Shown here one piece after another: positions 6,747 through 12,744 of a stretch of 12,812 bases of DNA. The position numbers and the translations under genes are program-made. This DNA is from Nitrospinae bacterium RIFCSPLOWO2_12_FULL_45_22 (GTDB taxonomy: Bacteria > 2-12-FULL-45-22). The stretch is from positions 1 to 12,812 of the forward strand of contig MHDQ01000054.1 in the NCBI GenBank assembly GCA_001803565.1, given 5' to 3'. Positions within the stretch are counted from its first letter, which is position 1, and each line of letters opens with the position of its first letter. The notes beneath the pieces were generated by a model that saw nothing but the letters and a program-made list of their open reading frames with translations, had not been told where the DNA came from and searched no databases.

Positions 6747-6813
6747 CATTCCCTGGAAGGATGTTTGAAATGAACCTGCATAATTTGGGAGAAGTTTAGA
6801 AGGATAATGAATA

Positions 6814-8004
6814 ATGGAAAAGAGTAAGCCTGGATATTTCTGGAAATCATTTTATATCCTGGTATCCTTGCTGTTGCTTTTGCTGGCAGCTCCACCGGTA
6901 AGGGGTTGGTGGTTCCAGGGGGGAGGTAGATGGTTCTATATCTTCCTATTCTCTTTTTGCCTCTCCTATCTGCTTACCCCTTTATCCCGCTATATTGCAA
7001 TGAAGCTTGGTATCATGGACTATCCTGATGCCAGGAAGATACATTCAAAGCCAACCCCACTCCTTGGAGGGATCGCTGTCTATCTGGCTTTTTTGGGTGC
7101 TATTCTGGTCAATTATATTTTTGACCAGAAGGTAGGGGCCATACTCCTAGGGGGTGCTTTATTGGTAGCTGTCGGGGTTTGGGACGATTATAAGGGGGCT
7201 CCTGCCGGGAGCAAGCTCTTGGTCCAAATTCTTGCTACCCTGTTACTCGTCAAATCCGGGATTGTGCTCAACTTTTTTCCTGCTGCCACAACCGTGGGGG
7301 CAATAGGGAACATATTATTGACCCTCCTCTGGGTAATAGGGATCACCAATGCCTTCAACTTCTTTGATGGGATGGATGGGCTGGCTACCGGCCTGGGGGC
7401 AATTATTGCCGCGTTCCTGGGGATCATAGCCTTTCAGACCTTTCAACCATTCCTTGGTTGGTTATCCGCCGCTATTGTAGGGAGCTGCCTGGGCTTCTTC
7501 CCCTATAATTTTAGGCTCCGCCAGCCAGCCTCTATTTTTCTGGGGGATACAGGCAGCGTATTCCTGGGTTTTGTGCTGGCTTCCCTGGCGGTTATGGGAG
7601 AATGGGCCGACAACGCCCCCTTTGTCTCGCTAACCAACCCAATACTTATATTTGGGGTGCTGATCTTTGACATGATCTATATCACAGTCTCAAGAATCTA
7701 TTCTAAAAAGGTAGTCAATTTTAGACAATGGATCAGTTATGTGGGTAAAGATCATCTCCATCACCGGCTAAACTCTGTCCTTAAAAACTGCAAGAGCACG
7801 GTGATATTTATATTCTTTTTGAGTACCACATTAGGAATAGGTGCCCTGGCCCTGAGAAATGCCCAGATTGTTGATGCCCTTTTATTGATTTCTCAGGCCG
7901 CCATCATACTGGTCCTGGTGACGGTGCTGGAGAGGGCTGCATCAATTATTACCAGGATTAAGGAATGGCAAAAAGAACCAAAGTCACAAAGATATAGCGG
8001 CTGA
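6814..8004 (+). CDS. WecA/MraY-family polyprenyl-phosphate sugar-1-phosphate transferase
   Basis: A polytopic membrane enzyme that moves an (N-acetyl)hexosamine-1-phosphate from UDP-sugar to undecaprenyl phosphate, the first step in lipid-linked glycan synthesis. Motifs: PDARKIHSKPTPLLGG in the first cytoplasmic loop, D124-D125 in VWDDYKG, NAFNFFDGMDGL with D185 and D188, FLGDTGS with D245, and the cytoplasmic DHLHHRL (313-319) typical of the WecA branch rather than MraY. Hydrophobic segments recur along the full length, roughly ten to eleven. At 396 aa the size is normal. The ATG at 6814 has AGAAGGA (6798-6804) 9 nt upstream. The last residues (EPKSQRYSG) resemble a translated mini-repeat and are probably an added tail. 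It should start the glycan completed by the sugar enzymes upstream. The exact sugar is unknown. Confidence 0.93.
   Translation: MEKSKPGYFWKSFYILVSLLLLLLAAPPVRGWWFQGGGRWFYIFLFSFCLSYLLTPLSRYIAMKLGIMDYPDARKIHSKPTPLLGGIAVYLAFLGAILVNYIFDQKVGAILLGGALLVAVGVWDDYKGAPAGSKLLVQILATLLLVKSGIVLNFFPAATTVGAIGNILLTLLWVIGITNAFNFFDGMDGLATGLGAIIAAFLGIIAFQTFQPFLGWLSAAIVGSCLGFFPYNFRLRQPASIFLGDTGSVFLGFVLASLAVMGEWADNAPFVSLTNPILIFGVLIFDMIYITVSRIYSKKVVNFRQWISYVGKDHLHHRLNSVLKNCKSTVIFIFFLSTTLGIGALALRNAQIVDALLLISQAAIILVLVTVLERAASIITRIKEWQKEPKSQRYSG
7977..8000 (+). repeat. Degenerate cacaaag-type mini-repeat at gene end
   Basis: ACCAAAGTCACAAAGATATA followed by GCGG resembles the interspersed 'accaaagtcacaaag' variant of the cacagag family. 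It encodes the final residues of the sugar-phosphate transferase just before its stop. The similarity is short and judged by eye. Confidence 0.35.
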
Positions 8005-8024
8005 TGTGAATTTCAAGCAACCAT

Positions 8025-8066
8025 TGATCCCTACTACAATCGGGGTAACGATTGATTGCCGGATCA
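8025..8066 (+). promoter_or_regulatory. Weak nested hairpin before the PqqD gene
   Basis: TGATCC (8025-8030) can pair with GGATCA (8061-8066), and inside CAATC (8037-8041) with GATTG (8050-8054). The structure fills the 90-bp gap between the sugar transferase and the peptide-maturation genes. It might be a terminator or leader structure, but there is no T-tract and the stems are short. Confidence 0.2.
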
Positions 8067-8094
8067 GGTCTGCAAGAGAGGGGGTTAATGCCTA

Positions 8095-8385
8095 ATGGAT
8101 TTTCTGGAAAAGGCCTATAAGAAAAGTGATTCTATTGTCTTTAGAAAGATAGCTGACGAGGTTATTTTAGTTCCGATAAGGCAAAATGTTGGTGATCTGG
8201 AAAGTATTTATACATTAAATGGGACCGCTACGCGTATCTGGGAACTGATGGATGGGAAAATAAAAGTTCGAGAGATAAAGGAGAAGATAGTTGAGGAATT
8301 TGAAGTAGCGCCTGAAGAAGCAGGAAAAGATTTAATGGAGTATTTACAGCAATTAGAGAAAGTATCGGCGATAATCGAAGGGTGA
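8095..8385 (+). CDS. PqqD-family leader-peptide-binding protein
   Basis: A 96-aa PqqD-like protein. In peptide-modification pathways these small winged-helix domains (RiPP recognition elements) bind the leader of the precursor and hand it to a radical SAM enzyme. The family signature is clear: IVFRKIADEVILVPIR, then an acidic GDLESIYTLNGTATRIWELMDG, then a helical region VREIKEKIVEEF and EEAGKDLMEYLQQLEK. Length and form are standard. The ATG at 8095 follows an AGAGAGGGGG tract (8075-8084). It sits 4 nt upstream of the radical SAM gene and two genes before the candidate precursor peptide, the expected arrangement. PqqD-like proteins also accompany HPr-kinase-like proteins in polysaccharide loci, so a role outside RiPP synthesis is possible, but the adjacent SPASM enzyme and peptide favour maturation. 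Confidence 0.9.
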   Translation: MDFLEKAYKKSDSIVFRKIADEVILVPIRQNVGDLESIYTLNGTATRIWELMDGKIKVREIKEKIVEEFEVAPEEAGKDLMEYLQQLEKVSAIIEG

Positions 8386-8389
8386 AGCT

Positions 8390-9493
8390 ATGGAATGTCC
8401 CCATATACCAGCTATTAGCTATACTGAGTTTGATGAATTGTTGTATAAGCAGGTCGTAGCAAAGAGAATCCCAATTAATGGATCATTTGAGCTTACCTTC
8501 CGCTGTAATCTGCGCTGTGCTCATTGCTATTGCAACTTGTCCCTGAATGATCAAGATGCCATCAACAAGGAACTATCTACTGAAGAGATATTTGATATCT
8601 TTGATCAGATGGCAGATGCTGGGTGTCTGTGGCTGTTGCTAACCGGGGGGGAACCGTTGGTGCGGAAGGATTTTTTAGAAATCTATACTTACGCCAAGAA
8701 AAAAGGCTTCATTATCACCCTATTTACCAATGGGACACTCATTACTCCGGAGATTGCCGATTACCTGGCTGAATGGCCACCATTTGCGGTGGAGATAACC
8801 TTATATGGTGCTACTAAAGAGACCTATGAGAAAGTAACTGGAGTCGCTGGTTCATTTAAGCGCTGTAAAAGAGGCATTGACTTACTATTAGAGCGAAAAA
8901 TTCCTTTGGGGTTGAAGACCATGATGATGACCTTAAATCGAGATGAGCTCTGGCAAATAAAAGAATATGCTGAGGGATTAGGCGTGAAGTTTCGTTTTGA
9001 TCCCATATTCAACCCCCGGCTGGATGGCTCTAAAACCCCTTATAATTTCAGGCTATCACCGGAAGAGGTGGTAAAATTGGATTTAGCTGATGAAAAAAGA
9101 ACGAAAGAATGGCAGAGGTTATGTGATAAGTTTTCCGGGTCTCCTTCATCTGACGATCTTTACCTCTGTGGCGCTGGAATTTCCGCATTCCATATCAATC
9201 CCTACGGGAAAATGAGCGTATGTGAGATGTCTCGTTTTCAGAATTATGACTTGCAGCGTGGTTCCTTTGAAGAGGGTTGGTATCAATCTATCCCTGAGTT
9301 TTTGACGCTAAAAGCTAAGGATGATTACCCATGCGCTCAGTGCGACTTGAGCGACCTATGTGGTCAATGCCCGGGTTGGTCATGGTTGGAGGCGGGCAAT
9401 GCCGAAACCCCGGTTGAATATCTCTGCCAGGTAGCCCATCTGCGGGCAGAGGCATTTAGCCCAAGGAAACCCTCAAAAAATGAAGGGAGGTAA
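8390..9493 (+). CDS. Radical SAM/SPASM peptide maturase
   Basis: A 367-aa radical S-adenosylmethionine enzyme with a C-terminal SPASM domain. The SAM-binding 4Fe-4S cluster motif is CNLRCAHC (C39, C43, C46), followed by LLLTGGEPLVRKDF (the GGE that binds SAM). The SPASM cysteines are C260 and C278 in a CX12GX4C pattern, then C315, C318, C324 and C327, with a last one at C346. They would hold auxiliary clusters. Enzymes of this kind make thioether or carbon-carbon crosslinks in ribosomal peptides. A PqqD protein immediately upstream and a small Cys-rich peptide gene immediately downstream point to that role. The final codons (GGGAGG before TAA) double as the ribosome binding site of the peptide gene. 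The bond it makes cannot be read from sequence. An anaerobic sulfatase-maturase-like function is a less likely alternative. Confidence 0.93.
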   Translation: MECPHIPAISYTEFDELLYKQVVAKRIPINGSFELTFRCNLRCAHCYCNLSLNDQDAINKELSTEEIFDIFDQMADAGCLWLLLTGGEPLVRKDFLEIYTYAKKKGFIITLFTNGTLITPEIADYLAEWPPFAVEITLYGATKETYEKVTGVAGSFKRCKRGIDLLLERKIPLGLKTMMMTLNRDELWQIKEYAEGLGVKFRFDPIFNPRLDGSKTPYNFRLSPEEVVKLDLADEKRTKEWQRLCDKFSGSPSSDDLYLCGAGISAFHINPYGKMSVCEMSRFQNYDLQRGSFEEGWYQSIPEFLTLKAKDDYPCAQCDLSDLCGQCPGWSWLEAGNAETPVEYLCQVAHLRAEAFSPRKPSKNEGR

Positions 9494-9495
9494 AA

Positions 9496-9669
9496 ATGGA
9501 GAGCAGAGAAAAGCCCCGGAAATGCTATATAAAACCTCAAATAAATCAAGTCATGTTGAAGATCGAGGAAGCGGTCCTGGCAGGTTGTAAGACAGGCGCA
9601 GGCGCGCCAGGGGTGACAAATAAGAATTGTGATCATGCTCAATGCAAGAGAAGTGTTTATGGTTCATAG
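9496..9669 (+). CDS. Candidate RiPP precursor peptide (57 aa)
   Basis: A short peptide gene that standard length cut-offs would miss. The ATG at 9496 is preceded by GGGAGG (9485-9490) with 5-nt spacing, one of the best ribosome binding sites in the window, and lies 2 nt after the radical SAM stop. The basic N-terminal half reads MESREKPRKCYIKPQINQ, then an amphipathic, acidic VMLKIEEAVLAGCK as a probable recognition leader. The C-terminal half is Gly/Ala/Asn-rich with three cysteines: C31 in AGCKTGAGAPG, and C45 and C50 in NKNCDHAQCKRSVYGS. A fourth Cys, C10, is in the leader. Position, size and layout fit a substrate of the adjacent PqqD and SPASM proteins, with thioether bonds likely at the C-terminal cysteines. 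I recognise the 'KPxhxxhxLxhEEAVLxxC' pattern only loosely from other small uncharacterised peptides. No function is known. Confidence 0.75.
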   Translation: MESREKPRKCYIKPQINQVMLKIEEAVLAGCKTGAGAPGVTNKNCDHAQCKRSVYGS

Positions 9670-9694
9670 TCTAGTAAAGCGGTTCCTTATTAAA

Positions 9695-9772
9695 ATGTCA
9701 TATCGACCGAAGGGAGATATCTTTCTAACCCACTGTTGCAAATAAGATTTCTCGCTTCGCTCGAAATGACAT
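9695..9772. repeat. 78-bp hairpin element, GTCATTTCGAG family (copy B)
   Basis: The ends are ATGTCATATCGA (9695-9706) and TCGAAATGACAT (9761-9772), inverted repeats with one mismatch. The interior carries CCGAAGGGAGATATCTTT on the left and AGATTTCTCGCTTCGCTCG on the right. Both halves match the reverse complement of the element at 12572-12694, so this is the same family in opposite orientation. It fills much of the gap between the peptide gene and the kinase-like gene. Confidence 0.75.
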
Positions 9773-9834
9773 CATTGTAACGGTATTTTGTCCCCGTCAG
9801 GCATTTTCAGAAGAAACTTTAGGGGGTTGATTGC

Positions 9835-10716
9835 GTGGTGGTAAATGAAGAGGGACTAAGGGAAGTGACGGTAGGTATCGCTGGTATCGGTATATCTTTT
9901 CTCTTCGGTCAAAACCTTTTTGGATGTGGACTTAAAGATATCAAGGATGATTTTGTTACAGACAATAGCGCTGAAGTAAAGCTTCGGGTGCATCATGGCG
10001 GTATTCCCGGAAAGAGACCTGAAAAAAAGATATTCGATTCCGGCAGCACCTGGTCACTCTACTGCAATGGGGGAAAATACGTCTTGCAGGATTGTTCCTT
10101 TGAACCTGATTTACTTCCTGAAAGAATTGTGGTCTTAGAATCTGATTTCAAATCTGGTGACATATACATGAGGAATGGTGTGTTCAATCAAAACCTTCTC
10201 CCCGATCCGTTAGGATATCCCTTGAATCAGGTTTTGATGATAATGCTCCTATCCCGTTCCAGAGGGATGTTGCTGCATGCGTGCGGTATTGATGATAATG
10301 GTAATGGGTATCTTTTTTTAGGTAATTCAACCCATGGAAAGTCAACCATCTCCAGATTGTGGTTTGAGAACCAGGCGACAGTTCTTAATGATGATAGAAT
10401 TATCGTAAGGGAAAAAGATGAAGAGCTTTGGATGTATGGGACACCATGGCATGGGGCTTTTAAGGAGGTGTCGCCTAAAGGACTACCGATCCGCAAGGTA
10501 TTCTTCTTGGGTCATGGAGAAAGGAATTCTGCGGTTCCCAAAAAGTATGCAGAGGCAGCTTCAATGTTTTTAACCCGGTGTTTTCCTCCATTCTGGGATA
10601 AAAAAGGGATGGAGTATACTGTCGGTTTATCCCACCGCATAATAAGTAAGATACCCTGTTATGAACTAAATTTTGTGCCAGATAAAGAAATTATCAGTTT
10701 CGTAAGGAATATATAA
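9835..10716 (+). CDS. HPr kinase-like P-loop protein
   Basis: A 293-aa protein with the HPr kinase/PEPCK-like nucleotide-binding fold in its C-terminal half. Key features: LLHACGI (the 'LHA' preceding the P-loop in this family), the Walker A loop GNSTHGKST (163-171, K169), and VLNDDRIIV with D186 and D187, which would bind Mg2+ or act as base. GTPWHG follows. The N-terminal half is a divergent domain (FLFGQNLFGCGL, then TWSLYCNGGKYVL) of unknown role. The P-loop departs from the usual GxSGxGKS. The start is GTG at 9835 with AGGGGG (9821-9826) 8 nt upstream; GTG at 9838 is possible. HPr-kinase-like proteins appear beside PqqD proteins in polysaccharide loci and as peptide-phosphorylating enzymes in some lasso-peptide clusters. 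Here the neighbouring peptide is a candidate substrate, though that is inference. It is not the global PTS regulator, since no HPr or PTS gene is near. Confidence 0.82.
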   Translation: MVVNEEGLREVTVGIAGIGISFLFGQNLFGCGLKDIKDDFVTDNSAEVKLRVHHGGIPGKRPEKKIFDSGSTWSLYCNGGKYVLQDCSFEPDLLPERIVVLESDFKSGDIYMRNGVFNQNLLPDPLGYPLNQVLMIMLLSRSRGMLLHACGIDDNGNGYLFLGNSTHGKSTISRLWFENQATVLNDDRIIVREKDEELWMYGTPWHGAFKEVSPKGLPIRKVFFLGHGERNSAVPKKYAEAASMFLTRCFPPFWDKKGMEYTVGLSHRIISKIPCYELNFVPDKEIISFVRNI

Positions 10717-10720
10717 ATAA

Positions 10721-11227
10721 GTGAGAAAGAGTGTTAATTTAGGAATAACTGACTTATTAGAATTAAGCCAGGCTATCCTTGAAAAAGGCAACTCAATCCG
10801 CTTTCAAGCCAAAGGCTGGAGTATGCGCCCTTTTATTCAAGATGGAGATTTTATAATCGTGAGCCCGGTTCAAAATTCCTCTATTAAAAAAGGAGATGTG
10901 GTATTTTATTCCACTGATGAAAATAAGGCTATTGTTCATCGCATTATTAAAAAATATAAAAACAATGGCACAACGACATTTCTCATTAAAGGGGATGCCT
11001 CTTTTGGCCTCCCTGAAAGGGTTGATATACGGAACATATTGGGCAAGGTGACCGCAATTGAAAGAAAGGGGTGGAAAAAGAGATTAGATACAAAGTTTTA
11101 TCGGGTAATTGGTTTGCTCTTTGCGGGAATATCTCCCTTCAGCCGCTGGACTTATCTAATCGGGAGCCGAGTTAAGCACAGCGGCCGCAGACTGCTGGGC
11201 TTTCGTCAGATATCAATACCTCAATAA
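10721..11227 (+). CDS. S24/S26-family peptidase, soluble form
   Basis: A 168-aa peptidase of the S24/S26 clan. Catalytic Ser34 lies in KGWSMRPFIQDGDFIIV (the SMxPxxxxGD signature) and His73 in IVHRIIKK. A Ser-His arrangement is seen in SipW-like enzymes, rather than the Ser-Lys dyad of standard leader peptidase. FLIKGDASFG fits the next conserved box. No obvious membrane anchor is present at the N-terminus, and the only hydrophobic stretch is a short one near 125-133 (VIGLLFAGI), so it may act on a cytoplasmic substrate. The start is GTG at 10721, 4 nt after the kinase-like gene's stop, with no strong ribosome binding site, implying coupling. In this locus it could remove the leader of the peptide encoded at 9496-9669. 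Processing of an exported protein is the alternative. Its substrate is not shown by the sequence. Confidence 0.85.
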   Translation: MRKSVNLGITDLLELSQAILEKGNSIRFQAKGWSMRPFIQDGDFIIVSPVQNSSIKKGDVVFYSTDENKAIVHRIIKKYKNNGTTTFLIKGDASFGLPERVDIRNILGKVTAIERKGWKKRLDTKFYRVIGLLFAGISPFSRWTYLIGSRVKHSGRRLLGFRQISIPQ

Positions 11228-11235
11228 AGGGAAAT

Positions 11236-11327
11236 GGGGTCAGGTCTTGACATTTGACATAAGGGGTTTAGTAAAATTTAGGACGATATCATTCGTAAGT
11301 TTATGTCAAATGTCAAGACCTGACCCC
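11236..11327. mobile_element. 92-bp element with 27-bp perfect inverted repeats
   Basis: The arm 11236-11262 begins GGGGTCAGGTCTTGACATTT and is an exact reverse complement of 11301-11327, which ends AATGTCAAGACCTGACCCC. The 38-nt loop is A+T-rich. A 27-bp perfect match is far beyond chance, and the GGGGTCAGGTCTTGA end is the kind of terminus I associate with elements mobilised by IS200-like/REP-associated tyrosine transposases. No transposase lies here, so it would be a non-autonomous copy. As RNA it would form a very stable hairpin between the peptidase and nucleotidyltransferase genes. Confidence 0.85.
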
Positions 11328-11350
11328 TCTACGCCAGTAGGAGAGTATAA

Positions 11351-12685
11351 TTGACCTGGACAAACGAGGATCGCTTAATGCTTTATTGTTGCCAAGCTAA
11401 TATTGGCAACAGCGATACAGATGAACTAATTGATACACAAAGAAACGGAATAGATTGGGGGTATTTTCTAAAAAAGGCGAGAACAGAAGGCATCTCGCCT
11501 CTAATTTATCACCGGCTTCAAAAAGTTGTTATAAGTAAGAATAATATCCCCAAGGATGTGATAGAAGAGCTAAAAAAAGATTATTATCTGAGTGCCACTA
11601 AAAATACCTTAATTTTTAAGGAGTTAGGAAAGCTCCTTGAGGCATGTAATAAAGTCGGGCTTCAGGTAATAGTCCTTAAAGGGGCGGCATTGGCGGAAAC
11701 CGTATATGAGAATCTAGCTTTGCGGCCAATGTCAGATATAGACCTGCTGGTAAGAAAAGAAGACCTGTTGTCCCTTGATAAACAGTTAAAGACGCTGGGC
11801 TATTGGCCATCTGATAGATCAGTTGACGATATTGACTTATATTCTCCATCATATCTGACCACCCTTGATTATAGAAATTCTTCCAATAATTCTCCTTCTT
11901 TTCATATCCACTGGCATTTTGTCAATTCCACCATTCCCAATGACTCTTATATCAAGGATATTCCAATTGAAAATATATGGCGGGATGCTGAAAAAACCAG
12001 GATTGCCCAGGTAGAAACCCAGGTGATGGTCCCTCACCACCTTATCATACACCTCTCAGAACATGCCTTAAGAGTTACGCACTCTCTGAGCAAATTTTGC
12101 TTCTTTTGTGATATCAATGAAGCGATCACTTTTTACCAGGAAAGATTGGATTGGGATAAGCTGCTTAGAGAGAGCGATAAGTTCAACCTTAGTAGAATGG
12201 TCTATTTAAGCCTATATTTTGCTGGTAAATTCCTGGCAACGAGGATACCCCATGATGTTTTATTAAAGCTAAGACCAAAACGGTTTACCCTAGGCGAAAA
12301 GCTCTTTATAAATTCTATATCAAACAATGACCGCTCTCCGGGCTTAAGCTACCTAGTCCATCTGTCCATGAACAAAGGGTTATTTAGGAAGATGAGATTT
12401 GTCTGGAGGACATTATTCCCTCCGCGTCAAATCATAGCCCAAAGAAGCTATATCCCTCAATCAAGAGTCAGTCCTATGAATTATCTTCGGCGGATTAAGG
12501 AGGTTTTTTCGCACTTTTTTAAGATGGTAATTATTTTAGGGAAGAACTTCCGCAGGAAACCATGGAAAACTTGTAACAGTTCATGTTCTTTGTCATTTCG
12601 AGCACAGCGAGAAATCTTTCCGAGACCGGAGGTAAATAAAGATTCCTCCCTTCGGTCGGAAACATTTATCTTCGATAGGGGCTGA
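11351..12685 (+). CDS. Nucleotidyltransferase-family protein (NTP_transf_5-like)
   Basis: A 444-aa protein resembling the uncharacterised nucleotidyltransferase family often found in lasso-peptide, RiPP and exopolysaccharide loci. The core motif is IVLKGAALAETVYENLALRPMSDIDLLVR, where D129 and D131 give the DxD metal site after KGxxL. A histidine-rich HIHWHFVN and VPHHLIIHLSEHALRV follow, as in the family. The start is TTG at 11351, supported by AGGAG (11339-11343) 7 nt upstream; ATG at 11378 is the fallback. From about residue 408 the sequence (CNSSCSLSFRAQREIFP and onward) is translated repeat DNA, so the ancestral protein was probably about 400 aa and has gained about 37 residues. The 92-bp inverted repeat upstream separates it from the peptidase gene. 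It may modify the peptide or a sugar, but its reaction is unknown. Confidence 0.82.
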   Translation: MTWTNEDRLMLYCCQANIGNSDTDELIDTQRNGIDWGYFLKKARTEGISPLIYHRLQKVVISKNNIPKDVIEELKKDYYLSATKNTLIFKELGKLLEACNKVGLQVIVLKGAALAETVYENLALRPMSDIDLLVRKEDLLSLDKQLKTLGYWPSDRSVDDIDLYSPSYLTTLDYRNSSNNSPSFHIHWHFVNSTIPNDSYIKDIPIENIWRDAEKTRIAQVETQVMVPHHLIIHLSEHALRVTHSLSKFCFFCDINEAITFYQERLDWDKLLRESDKFNLSRMVYLSLYFAGKFLATRIPHDVLLKLRPKRFTLGEKLFINSISNNDRSPGLSYLVHLSMNKGLFRKMRFVWRTLFPPRQIIAQRSYIPQSRVSPMNYLRRIKEVFSHFFKMVIILGKNFRRKPWKTCNSSCSLSFRAQREIFPRPEVNKDSSLRSETFIFDRG

Positions 12686-12694
12686 ACTGTTACA
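12572..12694. repeat. 123-bp composite hairpin element (copy C)
   Basis: The outer arms are perfect 12-bp inverted repeats, TGTAACAGTTCA (12572-12583) and TGAACTGTTACA (12683-12694). Inside is a GTCATTTCGAG-type element (from 12592) with its own stem, TTTCCGA (12617-12623) pairing with TCGGAAA (12656-12662), plus complementary CCGGAGG and CCTCCCTTCGG segments. The inner part is the reverse complement of the element at 9695-9772. The nucleotidyltransferase stop (TGA, 12683-12685) coincides with the start of the right arm. Confidence 0.8.
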
Positions 12695-12744
12695 GAAACT
12701 TTTGCCCATGTCTGGTCCATGATTCATTATTCTTTGGGATCCAA

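Noticed and set aside
6596-6895. A 99-aa minus-strand reading frame across the hairpin element
   Set aside because: Much of it is translated palindromic repeat, and it overlaps the ends of two clear + strand genes.
9574-9588. A lipobox-like VLAGC in the small peptide, suggesting a lipoprotein
   Set aside because: There is no hydrophobic signal segment before it; the preceding residues are charged and amphipathic (KIEEA). A leader-core junction fits better.
9364-9642. A 92-aa minus-strand reading frame over the end of the maturase and the peptide gene
   Set aside because: It is a mirror of two + strand genes with better ribosome binding sites, and it shows no recognisable domain.
9835-10716. 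The classic catabolite-control HPr kinase/phosphorylase
   Set aside because: The P-loop is divergent, the N-terminal domain does not match, and no HPr or PTS genes are nearby; only the kinase fold is shared.
11236-11327. A simple rho-independent terminator
   Set aside because: The arms are far longer than usual, the loop is 38 nt and no T-run follows the second arm; a mobile-type inverted repeat fits better.
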